Of a stretch of DNA of 64,000 bases, positions 24,331 to 35,672 are shown one piece after another. Source of the stretch: Eremophila alpestris peregrina. Its lineage: Eukaryota > Chordata > Aves > Passeriformes > Alaudidae. The notes under the pieces were generated by a model. It had not been told where the DNA came from, ran no database searches, and saw only the letters and a list, made by a program, of their open reading frames with translations. The DNA is taken from contig WMCF01000089.1 in NCBI GenBank assembly GCA_009792885.1, forward strand, positions 1,787,496-1,851,495. The letters run 5' to 3'. Numbering within the stretch: the first letter of the stretch is position 1; each line of letters starts with the position of its first letter. A program made the translations under genes and the position numbers.

Positions 24331-24883
24331 TTCTACATCCTACAATTCTTCCTATAAAATTCTCTCTCTCACCATATCCCAAATCTTTGCCTGAAGCTTT
24401 TGGACATGATCACATTTTGCAGTCAGCAGTGCCTCTTCCTGCGGCCTCCTTCTTTTTTGTTTTCCTCATTTAACAGAAGGAACAAGTCTTTTACAAATCT
24501 TGTAAAGATAGCATTATCTCATCTTCAGATTTTTGCACAACCTCATTACTTTACTTGGGTTTTGCATAGCCTAATCACTCATTATTCCAAATCTTTTCAT
24601 GCCAACTCAACTCCAGGCATGTTGGGTTAATAACAATTTTTTTCCAGGAAGGACAACAAAACATTTTTTTTAACACTGGCCACCCAGAAGAGCCATTTTC
24701 CCCAAAAGCTCTCATACAACATCTTTCAAGGGGCAGCTGGGACAAAGTTTCCAAGAGTTCATACACAAGGAACCACCCACCTCCCACAGAAGGAACTGTA
24801 CTCTTTTCGAAGGCACTTTGGGTCAGAGAACAGCATCATACCACGACTACAGCAAAATAAAGCTATGATCTCAATATAACAAT

Positions 24884-25420
24884 TGTCAGAGAAATGTCTT
24901 TGCCCAAATTAAGGTGCAAACAAGACCACATACCAAAGTCAATAATGCAGATTTTATTTTATGGTAAATATGAGATAGATAGAAAGATAGAAATATGAGA
25001 TAGATAGAAATAGGAAAGGGAAGATCAGGGAGAGAAAGAGGGTGTGAGAGAGAGAAAGATTAAATAGAAAGACAGGCACTTCTCTGTGGATCCAGAAGCA
25101 TCCCCTTTGTCCTATTCAACCTGGGCTTCTCTGTGGTGGTGGTCCTGTGAAATGCAATGGGTTAATATTAGCTCAGCTATATGTGGGAATGCCAGAGCAC
25201 CTCCCCTGTGAGGGGTGTGTTTTACACTGTCTTTTACACCGCCGTGGTGGATCACTTGCAGTCCTCTTCTGGAAGGCCTCAGCAAATGCATCTGGGGACT
25301 TTGGTCTCCCCCCACTGAACCCAGCCAGAGATTATTTTCAACACAGCCCCAGGGTTGGCTATTCACATGGATGCATTTTTCTCCCCCAAGCCTTGTTTAT
25401 TTTCCCTTAGATGTAAGACA
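24884..25420 (-). mobile_element. LTR, ERVK-like, minus strand
   Basis: On the minus strand the element runs TGTCTTACAT...TTTCTCTGACA, with TGTC/GACA at its ends, 537 bp. An AATAAA poly(A) signal reads on the minus strand at 24958-24953, followed by a U5-like stretch containing 'ccttaatttgggcaaagaca', which I recall from bird ERVK-type LTRs. A pyrimidine-rich CTCTCT/TATC run (plus-strand GATA/GAGA, 24970-25065) precedes the poly(A) signal, also typical of that family. No target duplication is evident next to these ends, and no primer-binding site beginning TGG follows at 24883, so either the ends are slightly misplaced or the element is rearranged. Coding-like remnants lie downstream on the same strand. 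Confidence 0.6.
24972..25065. repeat. GATA/GAGA-rich microsatellite inside the LTR
   Basis: Irregular 'gatagatagaaa' units (24972-25011) pass into a GAGA-rich purine tract up to about 25065. It lies inside the LTR at 24884-25420 and probably arose by expansion of the family's pyrimidine-rich stretch. Confidence 0.75.
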
Positions 25421-28345
25421 ACTGGACCACCTTTAAGATAATAGTACCAGCTTTACATTATCTCAAGTTCTGGTCAGGTGGCTTAACTCATGGTCCAAAT
25501 TCCTGGAATCCAGGAGCCACATTGAGAAGACGATGAGGGAAGAAGAGGGAAGAGTATGGGCATCAGTGGTGCAGATAAGCAGTAGCTTTTTTGCAAAATT
25601 TGCAAAGAAAAGTCCTTTAGTAATTTTAACAGTGTTTAAGACAATAGTAATTTTTAAATCTCTTACATGTGGTCACTAAATTCTATATTCTGGTTTTTAT
25701 TTGAAATCTAATAAGATTAAAAATAATACCCTTTGCTTCTACAAATTTAGTGGTTTCACTGATGTCTTGGCTGATATTAAAAAGTTTATATTTTTTGAAG
25801 AACAGAATGTAGAAGTTTTCAATCAGATTATACTAGCACTCTAAAAACTTGTGTTAAGAGGGAAACAAAACAAAACAAAAGCAAACAAGCAAAAAACGAA
25901 AAAAAAAAAACAAAACCAAAAAAAATCATAACAAACCAACAGGTGCCTCAAATTAATATTTTTTTTCATCTCTATAGTCTGTTATATGCATCAGCATCTG
26001 GGACACTATGGTAACTGAGGAAGTGTTTTCATTAGGTGACTGCTGTACGCAGGCAAAGGGAGAGGGGAAGGAAGGAACACTGCATGATGCTGGTGGACTA
26101 AACAGGGACAGTAGAATTAGCAAACAGTTTCAGACTCAACATCTTTGATTGAAACATGATCTTCCAGTTCTCTTTCCTGACTTCCTTTTTGCTCATGTCT
26201 GTTTTGCAGACCCTTTTCTTTATCAAACTCACAATGAAACTGGCATGTGCACATTCCCTTGGTTTGCTTCTCAAACACCAGCTGTGGGAGGATTATGAGA
26301 GCTGAACTGACTGAACATGCTTATGTGGATGTGCATTAGATGCAAAAAAGGTTCACAATATTTGTTCTTTGCAGAAGGGTATCTTCCCTTAATGAAATCT
26401 CTGTAGTTAACTGCAGCACAATTATGTTCAATAAATCTTGTCACTAAATCAAGACCTGTACTTTCAAGTAAGAATAACTACAATAAGACTTAAATAAATG
26501 TCAATGCAGTTTTTCAAAATCTGCAATTATACTTGCAGACAAAATATACTCCTGTATAGAATCTGTAGGCTGCATTACCCACTCTTTTAGTAATTTATTA
26601 CACCTGAAACTCAAATTAATTTTTCAGCAAGCAGAGCATTTTACAACAGGCATTTTGTAGAGTTCTATGTGTTCCTATGTGATATGCTTAGTCATGGCAA
26701 ACATAAGTTTTCTTAAAATTAAAGGATTTGGATCTAAAAAATATTTAAGAAGAAAAAAAAAAAGAAAAAAAAGAATGAAAGAAAAAATAAATATTTTTTT
26801 CCTGGTCATATAAAAACATTCTTACCCTCCCCAAATTAAGTAAATTTCTTGTGTTAGCAAAAAATAAAAAATACTTAAGCACAAAATAAAAAGAAATTCT
26901 CCAAACATTTTTCTCCTCAGAAAGCTAGACCCAAAAGTATTGATAGCAAAGCGTTACACAGTCCACAGAGTTTTCTGGTGGTTTTTTTGTATTATTGTTT
27001 TCTGAAACTATTCTAATATTTTTATTTCATTTGTGTCTTTCCCCAGTAATTTAACAATTTTAAAATTCAGAAAAGTTAAATTCACAAAGTCAACTTTTCA
27101 CATTCTTCTCCAGATTTTCAGTGCCAGAAAAAATTCTCATTGCAGAAAGAAGAGTTTGATAGTGACAAGTCTAAATATACAAATGAAAATATATTCATTT
27201 TAGTGATAATTTTAAATCTCATTTCATATTTTAGTAATCAAAACACATCAGCCCTAACATCCCCCTGTTATCTTATCATAATGATTTTTACGCAAAAAAA
27301 TCACAGATAATTAATTAACAAAAAGTCATGTGAAAATCAGTGCTGGAGATGGCAGGATAGTGTCTGAGCACTCTCACTGCTCACCGTGTGTGATAACCTC
27401 TGTGGCATAATTGGAGAGGTAATAAATTTCCAGTCATTTAATTTGAATTAATGAGAGCATAAAATTTTAAACTAATATTTTGTTTTACAGATCTCAAATT
27501 TACATTTACTTCTTCTTTTAAGAATACGGCAAGTTTCTAATTCCCTTGAGTTCCATGTAATATTCCTAAAGGAGGAAGTGACAGAGAAAACTGCAGCTGT
27601 TAGGCAATTAATTAGGTACAACCAAGTTTATTATCCTTTTAATTCTATTCCCTTAACTCTGATTTACTTCTGTCTTCACCTGTTATCAACAGCAGTTCAA
27701 GTAAAGGTCTGCACAATATTAATCAGGGTACTCAACACAACTGTGTGCAGTGTAACATGAAATGTTCAAAAAGAACATCCCCCTAGCTCAGTAACCAACC
27801 TGGAGATTAGCTGAATTAATAACAACACATGGTGAAAAAATAGTCCCAGGGGAACTAACACTGCTGTGAAGGCTGATAGGAGCTACTGCAGACTCAAAAA
27901 AAAGTGATTTTACAGTCCTGTGGGAAAGATTTCAGTAGCATGAAATCACATGCACATAGACAGCAAGTAATTTCAATAAAAAGGCTAGTGACTAGATATT
28001 AATGATGGGAACAATACTGATAATGCTTAAAACCTGAGATATTCCTTTATCATCAATAGATAGTCTAATGACATAATTTATTTTCATGCAATATTTTCAT
28101 GTTAAATATTCTTGAAAGGCATTTCCAAACATACACCAGGCAGGTAATAGTCAATTTTTAGAAAGTGCTATTAAGAAGCAAATCTACTTTTTTTTCTATA
28201 TGCACATTTTAATTAGCATATAAAGAAATGTATAGCATAGCATCTACCAGGTGAAGTAAAATCATTCTCCCCTATCCTCTTCCAAAATCTGTATTTCCCA
28301 CTGATTTGTGAAGATTGACAAGTTTTTGGCATTTCTGGGTCAACC
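25421..28345. other. AT-rich DNA with A-rich tracts, no gene seen
   Basis: No element recognised. Low-complexity A-rich, C-interrupted tracts lie at about 25860-25928 and 26746-26790. Confidence 0.45.
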
Positions 28346-28787
28346 TCACTTTTTTTGGTCCTGATTTTTGCCTATTGCATTCTTTACTAGAAGCCTCCTT
28401 GTCTGTCTACATAAGATACTATGAAATAGTAATGTCAGCTTGAATTTTGCCCCTGCCTTGCCATGGACCTGATCTAGTAACAACTTGTCATACAGCAGGC
28501 TGATAAGCTGGCTTGTTCTCCTGAGTCTGCCTGGTCCTAATCCAATGCCTCCATAGTGGATGCCTTTTGGGGGAACAGCTCTGGAGACCTGCTTCAGCCC
28601 CATCAGGGCCTACCAACACCTGAGCAGATTTGAAGTCAAGCAACACATCACTTGCAGACATGGGATTTGTTTTTCTATATGCGTTCTTGAAAGCTTGAAA
28701 TGCCATTGCAAAGTCTACATTGTGGCCTTCTATCCTAATAATTTTATAGGAATGATCAGATCTTCCAAGAGCACCTGCAGGAAACAA
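28346..28787 (-). pseudogene. Unidentified protein-like stretch, two overlapping frames
   Basis: Two minus-strand open frames overlap: 99 codons (28787 to 28488) and 85 codons (28603 to 28346). Both have balanced, protein-like composition, and base composition is less AT-rich than the flanks. The upstream frame follows a 'ttgtttcctgcag' that resembles a 3' splice site on the minus strand. One reading is a single old coding sequence with a frameshift near 28500-28600; another is a decayed transposon ORF. I cannot name a family and see no catalytic motif. Chance open frames remain possible. Confidence 0.25.
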
Positions 28788-31565
28788 CTTACTCTCACAA
28801 GAGATGTTTTGAGGGTTTTGGTCTCTTCTTCAAAACAAAACCATACTCCTTAGCTGAAATTTATAAGGCACTTAAAACCAGGGAGATTTTCTATGCATAT
28901 ATAATTTAATGTGTGTTTATATTTATTCTGTGAATGTTTTCACAATTTTTTCTTCAGTATTCTCTATGTTTAACTTGTGAACAGAAAGTTTATGGCATCA
29001 TAATTGAAACACTTCTACTTCAGGTAAAACGTTTAATTCTTCTACAGTCATTGATAGCTGTTTTGACTTTTATGTAGAGTCACTCAAATATATAAAGAAT
29101 CTTCTCTGAAAATGTGCTATTACATTTTTCTGTCTTCACTGATATTTTTCTTGCAATATGATGAAAAAAGCTTTCAGCTTGCACTATTTTCTTTCTTCTT
29201 CTCAGCACAAACCAAATAGATATTGAGGGATATATGGTTATCTTTTTTATAGAGAATCACATTGAAATAAATGAATATTCTCTGAAGATCTGTCTTCCTT
29301 TAGTTACCTTAGTTTCAAAATTATAATGACAAAATTGCTTCAGTGATAGCTTGTTTCTATCACTTGACCTTTTTCTCTACCAAAAGTTACTTGTTATACT
29401 GAAGAAGAAAATTTTGAACAAGTGTAACTATTTTAAAAATATTTTTTAATTAGTTAAAAGGCATGTTGCTGATTATTAGCATCATGCACTTAACATACCA
29501 AAGAGGAAAAAACTCCTTATGTCAATTGTCAGATACTCCATCAGAATCAAGGGAGAGAGAAAGGAGACTGAAGGAAAAAGGAGAAATGAGAAAGGGGAAA
29601 GAGGAAAAGGAAAGGAGAAAAGGAAAAGGAGGAGGAAGGGAATGGCAAGGCAAGGCAACGGAATAACATGTAGAGTTACAAACAATAAAACACAAACATA
29701 TATATGTACATGTACAAAGCACACAGAAACTAATCTGAATTCTTATTAATCTGATTTCCCAAAAGACATTAGAAAACAAAACATAACTAGACTGTCATGT
29801 TTCACATCAGCTTTCCATGTAGTTGTTTAATAAGAGTACATTTTACAGTAAGTATAGGCTCCACACATCTAGGATAAAACTTCTCTTTCATATGAAATAA
29901 AACCTTGAATCTTTTTGCACTGAGGCAAATTAAATAATGAAAAGTCTTTGATAAAAAAGGCAGTTATTTTAAGTACAGAAAACTACGTTTTGAAACTATT
30001 TTTTTCAAGGAACAGATGGTCTTTTTGACAGGAGAATTTTTTCAGATTTGTTGTGATAAGATTTAAAGTTATTTAAAAAATGAAAACCAATGTTTTGTAT
30101 GACAACACACAGAGCTCTAAGCCTAAAATTAGTAGAAAAAATAAATAGTAATAAAAACAAGAAAAAGAAATTGAAACACTGAGAGGCATCATGCCACTCA
30201 GTAAGCATCACATTCTGAAGAAGAGCAGAAAGGTTGACAAATAAACAAAAGCAGAACACAAAAGCAATATTTATAGCCGTCATATCGTTCAAAACCATTG
30301 TGGGTATGCAGGAACTGAATGTTTCTGTTCCTTATATTTATTCACTTCTAAAGCAAGACAAGAAAATAAATCACCATCAAAGACATATTCACGATGATTC
30401 ACCTCATAACTCCCTACTAAATGTCAAGAAAAGCAGTGTCCATTTTAAAAGATGTCATTTTCACTAGAAAATATGTGTGCAGATGACTACCATCAGTAAC
30501 AATGTATGGACAGACATATACTGATTTGAATGGGAAAATAAACTTGCTCAATAAACATTAATATTGACAAAGTTTAGTAAGACAAAAGAAAAAATGTATT
30601 TGTTTTTATAGCAGTAAGTAACTGACGAGTTTTATTTAGCTTTTCATCTTTATTTTAAAAGGATCAGGTTAAAGGACAAAACTAATTTAAAAGCAATTTT
30701 TCAATAGTAGTTCAATATCTAGAGAGGTCAGGGATGTCAGAAGCATGTCCACATTCACCAGCCACTCCAGCCTGGGTAACTCCTCACTCCGGCTGGTCTG
30801 CACAGAGGCTGACCAGCATGGGCATGGCGAGCCTTCAGCACCACACAGGTACAGGACTCACATAAAACACAGGCACAGACAGCCTCCTCCTCCTCCTCCT
30901 GAAGTTTCTTGATAGGCACACATCAAGTGTGAATGACAAGGTTTGTTTATTGTCCTAGGCTCTATGTGTGTTTTGTGAAGTCTCCAGATGTTTTGGTTTT
31001 GGTTTTTGCCCTTATTTCCTAGTTGCCAGAGACCCCTATAAAATCTTGAAACAATCATTCTCAGTCTCTCCCACACTATCATCAATGAGCAGGACTGACC
31101 AGGCTTGGTTTTCTTCACTACATCTTTCATCATTTGTCTATCTTATTTCCAGGCATGGCCTCAAGCCTGGCACAAGCAGGAAATTTTTTAAGCCATCAAA
31201 TACCTGCACTGTTCTGGGACTCTGCCTTCTTACTATAAATAAAATCAACTGTACATCAGAATGCACAAAACAGAATGTAATTTTACTGTATTCTGGCACT
31301 TAGTGTAAAAAATATTATTCTGCTCGTGGTAGATTAAATATTCAGGAAGATGGAATATCATTAGGGTATAATGGCATTGATATCCACTTCCTGGCATAAC
31401 TCCTGCTCTTCAATGTGCATATCAATGTGGCCACAAATAGTCCCTGCTGGACTACATTTCACCAGATATTTATACATTTCCTTGGAGTTATGCAGTGCAA
31501 TAACACAATGCAACAGAGACTAAATATATCAGTGGAGATTTTGATAATGTATTAGGAATAAAATC
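28788..31565. other. AT-rich DNA; purine tract and a GC-richer patch
   Basis: No gene recognised. It contains the homopurine tract at 29549-29644 and a GC-richer patch (30720-30905) ending in (CTC)n 'cctcctcctcctcctcctg'. That patch has no long open frame in a convincing context. Confidence 0.45.
29549..29644 (+). repeat. Homopurine (G/A) tract
   Basis: Nearly pure G/A for ~95 bp with only a few pyrimidines; 29588-29642 is 55 bp of uninterrupted purine built from irregular GGAAA/GAAAAGG units. Such tracts can form intramolecular triplexes when mirror-symmetric. Lys/Glu/Arg-rich open frames across it are composition artefacts. Confidence 0.9.
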
Positions 31566-31679
31566 TAGATTGGACAAGGCCCTGGGCAGCCAGATTTCAT
31601 CTGACACAGTTTTCAGTGAGGGATTGGATCATGGATGTCCAGACGTTGCCTCTGAGAGAAGCTGTAATTTGATTCTGCC
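31566..31679 (+). mobile_element. CR1 LINE, 3' tip
   Basis: A short CR1 tail: 'tagattggacaaggccctgg' at 31566, 'gggcagccagatttcat' near 31584, 'gggattggatcatggatgtc' near 31620, 'agacgttgcctctgagag' near 31641 and the tip 'gtaatttgattctgc'. It belongs to the type with 'aggccctgggcagcc' near the 3' end and is strongly decayed. Confidence 0.75.
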
Positions 31680-34600
31680 TGATGCCTGATCATACTCAAT
31701 ACCTGAAAAAGTTTTTAAGCAGTTTATGCTGTAATTTGCTGGCTAATGTTTACAATGACAGGTTATTGGTCTCTCCAATAACCTCAGTGGTTGCCATAGA
31801 CTGTCACAACGTAGCCTGTTGAAAATGTTGCTTCGTAGTTATGTGTGTTACACAAGTTAAACTGAATAAAGTAATTTTTCAGAGCCATAGTAATTTTTAA
31901 TTTCACTGTGAGTCAAACAATTTCTATTAAATAGCCTTAGATTATCCACCAGCTGGTTTTAGACCAGACAGTCATTACTATTCCTCTCAAATGTAACTTT
32001 TCCACTTTATATGTAGTTAATCTGAACCTCAGAGAAGTAAAACCATCTTGTGTTCTGCAGTTTAAATAATAATTAAAAATGAAGGCTTATTTATGAAACA
32101 GATTTCTAGTATTGCCTAGGGAATTATGAAAATGTTAAATGAGTCATTAAATCACACACAAGGAGAAAGAGGCACACATATTGAAGCAATAATATTTTGT
32201 GCAGAATTGTCAAACAAGTATCCTCTATGAACAGATTTCTATCAATAATACAGAAGGGTAATCTCCTGCAGAAACCCATTGCATTTACTTTCCCATACTG
32301 GTCTCTCTTTATAGGAGTGATAATTTTTTTGATTGTAAAGAGATGAAACTTCAGGTATAATTTATTGTACATTAAAGCTAATGCTAAGTAACAAATTAAC
32401 TATGACAAGGGGATTTAAAAAACCCAGGCTATTATATTTAATTCCATGTGGTAATGCAAAGGTTTTGATCCTTGGCATTTCTTATATCAAAGGGAGTTAA
32501 AAGAGCTCCTTTACCAGAGAAGAAAAGGAACAAAGGATGAGATGCTTCTGTGTGATTATCCTCCTATTGCCTCTTTGGGCCACCACTCAGAAAAGGAGGG
32601 GGAGGCTGGTGAAAAACATGGTTCATTACTTCAATTTGAAAACAAGGTAAAATGGCTGCTTCTTCATCTCAGGTACATAATACAACAATAATTGGAAGGA
32701 ACCCGTTCAGTGAATATCAGATGTAAGTGGAGAAGTACAAGGTACCTTGGCATAATATGAATTCCTACTTTTCTTTCTAAATTCCTTCTTCTTATCCCAC
32801 CTATATTTAAATAAAAAGATTAAACCTGATTTATTTTTCTGTGAATGTGCACATCAGTGACTATCAGGAGACAAAACCTCCAAAATTATTTGGTGTAGCC
32901 TAAAAATATATGAGAAAGGAAAAAAAATTCACATAGGATGGTCAACCCAACATACGTTGCAAGGAATTCATATTAGATTAAGTCTTGTCTGATAGGAAAG
33001 GGATTTTGATTAATTCTCTGTGTTAAATTCAGGCTTATAATTCATATATGCAGTTTGGCAACATTACAGAAGCCTGGAATATTGCAAAAGTGTTGAGGTA
33101 TATCATGGAAATTGTAGTATTTATCTGCAAGGTTTCCATCCACCTTTGTGGGCCAGTCCCTTGTCACATTGTAGTATCTGCTTAGAAACTTGGTTTTAAG
33201 TGTGATGAAGGGATAGTGCGTCTATAATAAAAGACACATAATTCACTTAATAGAAAAATTTAATTCATAGAAAAGAATGGTGAAGTGCTCCTAATAATTT
33301 GAGTTTTACTGTAAAACAATAGAGAAGACAGAGATAGCATGTATTTCATTAAGGTGGTTTTTTTTTTTAGAGATTTTTAAAGTTGTGAAAAAATCTAAAG
33401 CCTTTCGCAGCAATTAATTTAGTGAAAGAAAATTTTACGCAGTAAATGTTTACAAGTACTGGTTCTGTTCGTGTAAAATATACGATTGAAATGTACCATG
33501 CCAAAAGTCTGACTGCTAAATTACATTTTGTAGGAGAAGCCATAATTATGTCTTTCCTTTTTATTAATAACTACATGTGTAACTGAAATGAAACCAAAAG
33601 AAACTGTAGGAGCTATATATAAAGTAGATTAATTTAGCTCTAAGTCTCTTTTGTTTCTCAGTGTTTAACAATGACAACACTCCTACACAGCTATGACTAT
33701 AAACTTTCAAGAAACTTGTTTAATTGCCTGCTCTCTACAGGAAGTAGAAATTGTCATTATCTACAGGCTATGACTTTCTTTGAAGGTCATTTTTGGGGAT
33801 ATAGGGAGAAAAAAGGTGTGTCCAGACACACCACCCTGGTATTTCACACTGACATGAATTAATGAACCATCAACAGTGGGAAATCTAATATGTTCAGAGT
33901 TGAATGCAATTGCTAAAATGGTTGCTTAGTAGAATACCAACACATTTCTTCCCTCCACCCTCCTCTCTTCTCCCATTCTTTTTTCCTAGATGATAAGGTA
34001 ATTATCCGTCTCTGGAAGAGTCTGGGAAAAAATACGTGCTGCTTAATGGACCTTTAAGGACCTTAAGATGCTCAAATTAGAGATAATACAGTTGTGTTTG
34101 GTAATGACAGTACCCCTATGTCCATATATGAGAAGCAGTACCTCCATAACAAGATAGATGTTTTTTTGTCCTCTGGCAATCTGAAAATGTAATAAGACAC
34201 TGAAATATTTTATTCAATTGAATGTTTACGGGAATTCCCTCATCCCATTCTGATTCTAAATTACTCCATCTTAGATCTTCTAACTTTCATCCTGAGATTT
34301 TATTCATGAAAATGAACCTATTTCAGGACTGTCTCTCTTGTGGAAAAAAAACCCAAACAACAAACAACCAAAAATTAAAAAAAAAATGCCAATCAAACAA
34401 ATGACAAACAAAACACATTTATGTAAAAAACACATTTTAAAAATCATTAGGACAAATATTATTGTCTCCATTTAATACTGCAGTTGGACTATAAACTTTA
34501 ATCCCAGAAGATTCAAGAAGAATATCTGGATGTGTCTTGTAAAACGAGCAGCAAATATTTTAGAATAAACAGTCTGAATACCAGAACATTGTCAAAAATA

Positions 34601-34823
34601 TGAATATCACAATTCAGAATCTGTTTCTCAAATAGAATTAATCTTATGGAGAAAAATGCAACCATTACAATTTAGTGTCCATTGATGATGAAATCAGTTT
34701 TTCACTGTGAGGTTGTATATTTCAACTAGTAACTACTTCAGAATAATTTAATTTGTTTGCTGTGACTATGGTAGAACTCAATTATGTTGCTGCCTTCTCT
34801 TTAATTAATATCTTTCATCTGGG
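31680..34823. other. AT-rich DNA, nothing recognised
   Basis: No gene, RNA or repeat family recognised. An A/C-rich low-complexity run lies near 34346-34390. Confidence 0.45.
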
Positions 34824-35672
34824 TGAAGGAATAGAATGCATCTTCAGTAAGTTCAGAGACAACACTAGGTTGGGTGGGAGTGTTGCTCTGCTGGAGGGCA
34901 GGAAGGCTCTGCAGAGGGATCTGGACAGGCTGGATCCATGGGCCAAGGCCAAAGGTGTGAGGTTCAGTAAGGCCAAGGGTCAGATCCTGTCCTTGGGTTA
35001 CAACCACCCCATGTACTGCTATAGGCTGGGACAGCGTGGCTGGAAAGAGGCCCAGTGGAAAAGGACCTGGGGATGTTGGTTGACAGAAGACTAAAGATGA
35101 CCCAGGGTGTGCCCAGCATGCTGAGAAGGACACTGGCATCCTGCCCTGTACCAGCGGGACCAGGGCAGGGATTGTCCCTCTGTACTATGTACTGGAGAGG
35201 TTACACCTCAAGTTCTGTGTCGTGTTCTGGGCTGCTCATGATAAGAAAGAAGTTGAGGTGCTGGAGCATGTCCAGAGAAGAGCTAAAGAGATGATGAAGT
35301 GTCTAGATCAGAATTCTTGTGAGGAGCAGCTGAAGGAGCTGGAGATATTCATGGAAAGTAGGCTGAAGAGACCTCATTGATCTCTACAACTACCTGAAAG
35401 GAGGTTGTGCTGAGATGGGTGTCAGTCTCTCCTTCCAAATAACAAGAGATGGGACACAGTTTAGATTGCATACTGGAAAAAAATTCTTCACCTGAAGGGT
35501 TGTCAAGAACTGAAGCAGTCTGTCCAGGGCTGAGGTTGAGTCACCATCCCTGAACATCTTTAAAAGATGTGTAGACATGGTGCTTATGGACACAGTTCTG
35601 TGAAGGACTTGACAGTGTTCGGCTAACTTAAAGATCCTAGAATTCTGTTCTATAAAATATTCTGTTCTATAG
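34824..35672 (+). mobile_element. CR1 LINE, 5'-truncated, includes end of ORF2
   Basis: The longest CR1 in the window (~850 bp). Its first ~270 bp still read, in one frame, as the C-terminal part of CR1 ORF2 just after the reverse-transcriptase core: residues such as 'IECIFSKFRDNTRLGGS' followed by 'LQRDLDRLDPWA' match the conserved CR1 pattern in which 'SKFADDTKLGG' holds the YADD-type polymerase motif. Here the motif is altered (RDNT in place of ADDT). After ~35094 the frame is lost, but nucleotide landmarks continue: 'gtgctggagcatgtccagag' near 35259, 'ggagcagctgaaggagctgg' near 35323, 'aaaattcttcacctgaaggg' near 35481 and a tip with repeated 'attctgttctat' at 35640-35672. It is a dead copy. 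Confidence 0.95.

Noticed and set aside
24884..25420. Intact provirus starting from this LTR
   Set aside because: No TGG primer-binding site follows, no polymerase motifs are present on the strand, and no second LTR of this family was found.
29463..29779. Several frames of 67-85 codons rich in Lys/Glu/Arg or Phe/Leu/Ser
   Set aside because: They are readings of the homopurine tract and its complement.
30858..31303. 91- and 111-codon frames on opposite strands
   Set aside because: They are antisense to each other, and one contains a poly-Gly run from the CTC repeat. No domain or repeat family was recognised.
34753..35094. 113-codon plus-strand frame as a host gene
   Set aside because: From about 34824 on it is the C-terminal end of CR1 ORF2 in a 5'-truncated copy.
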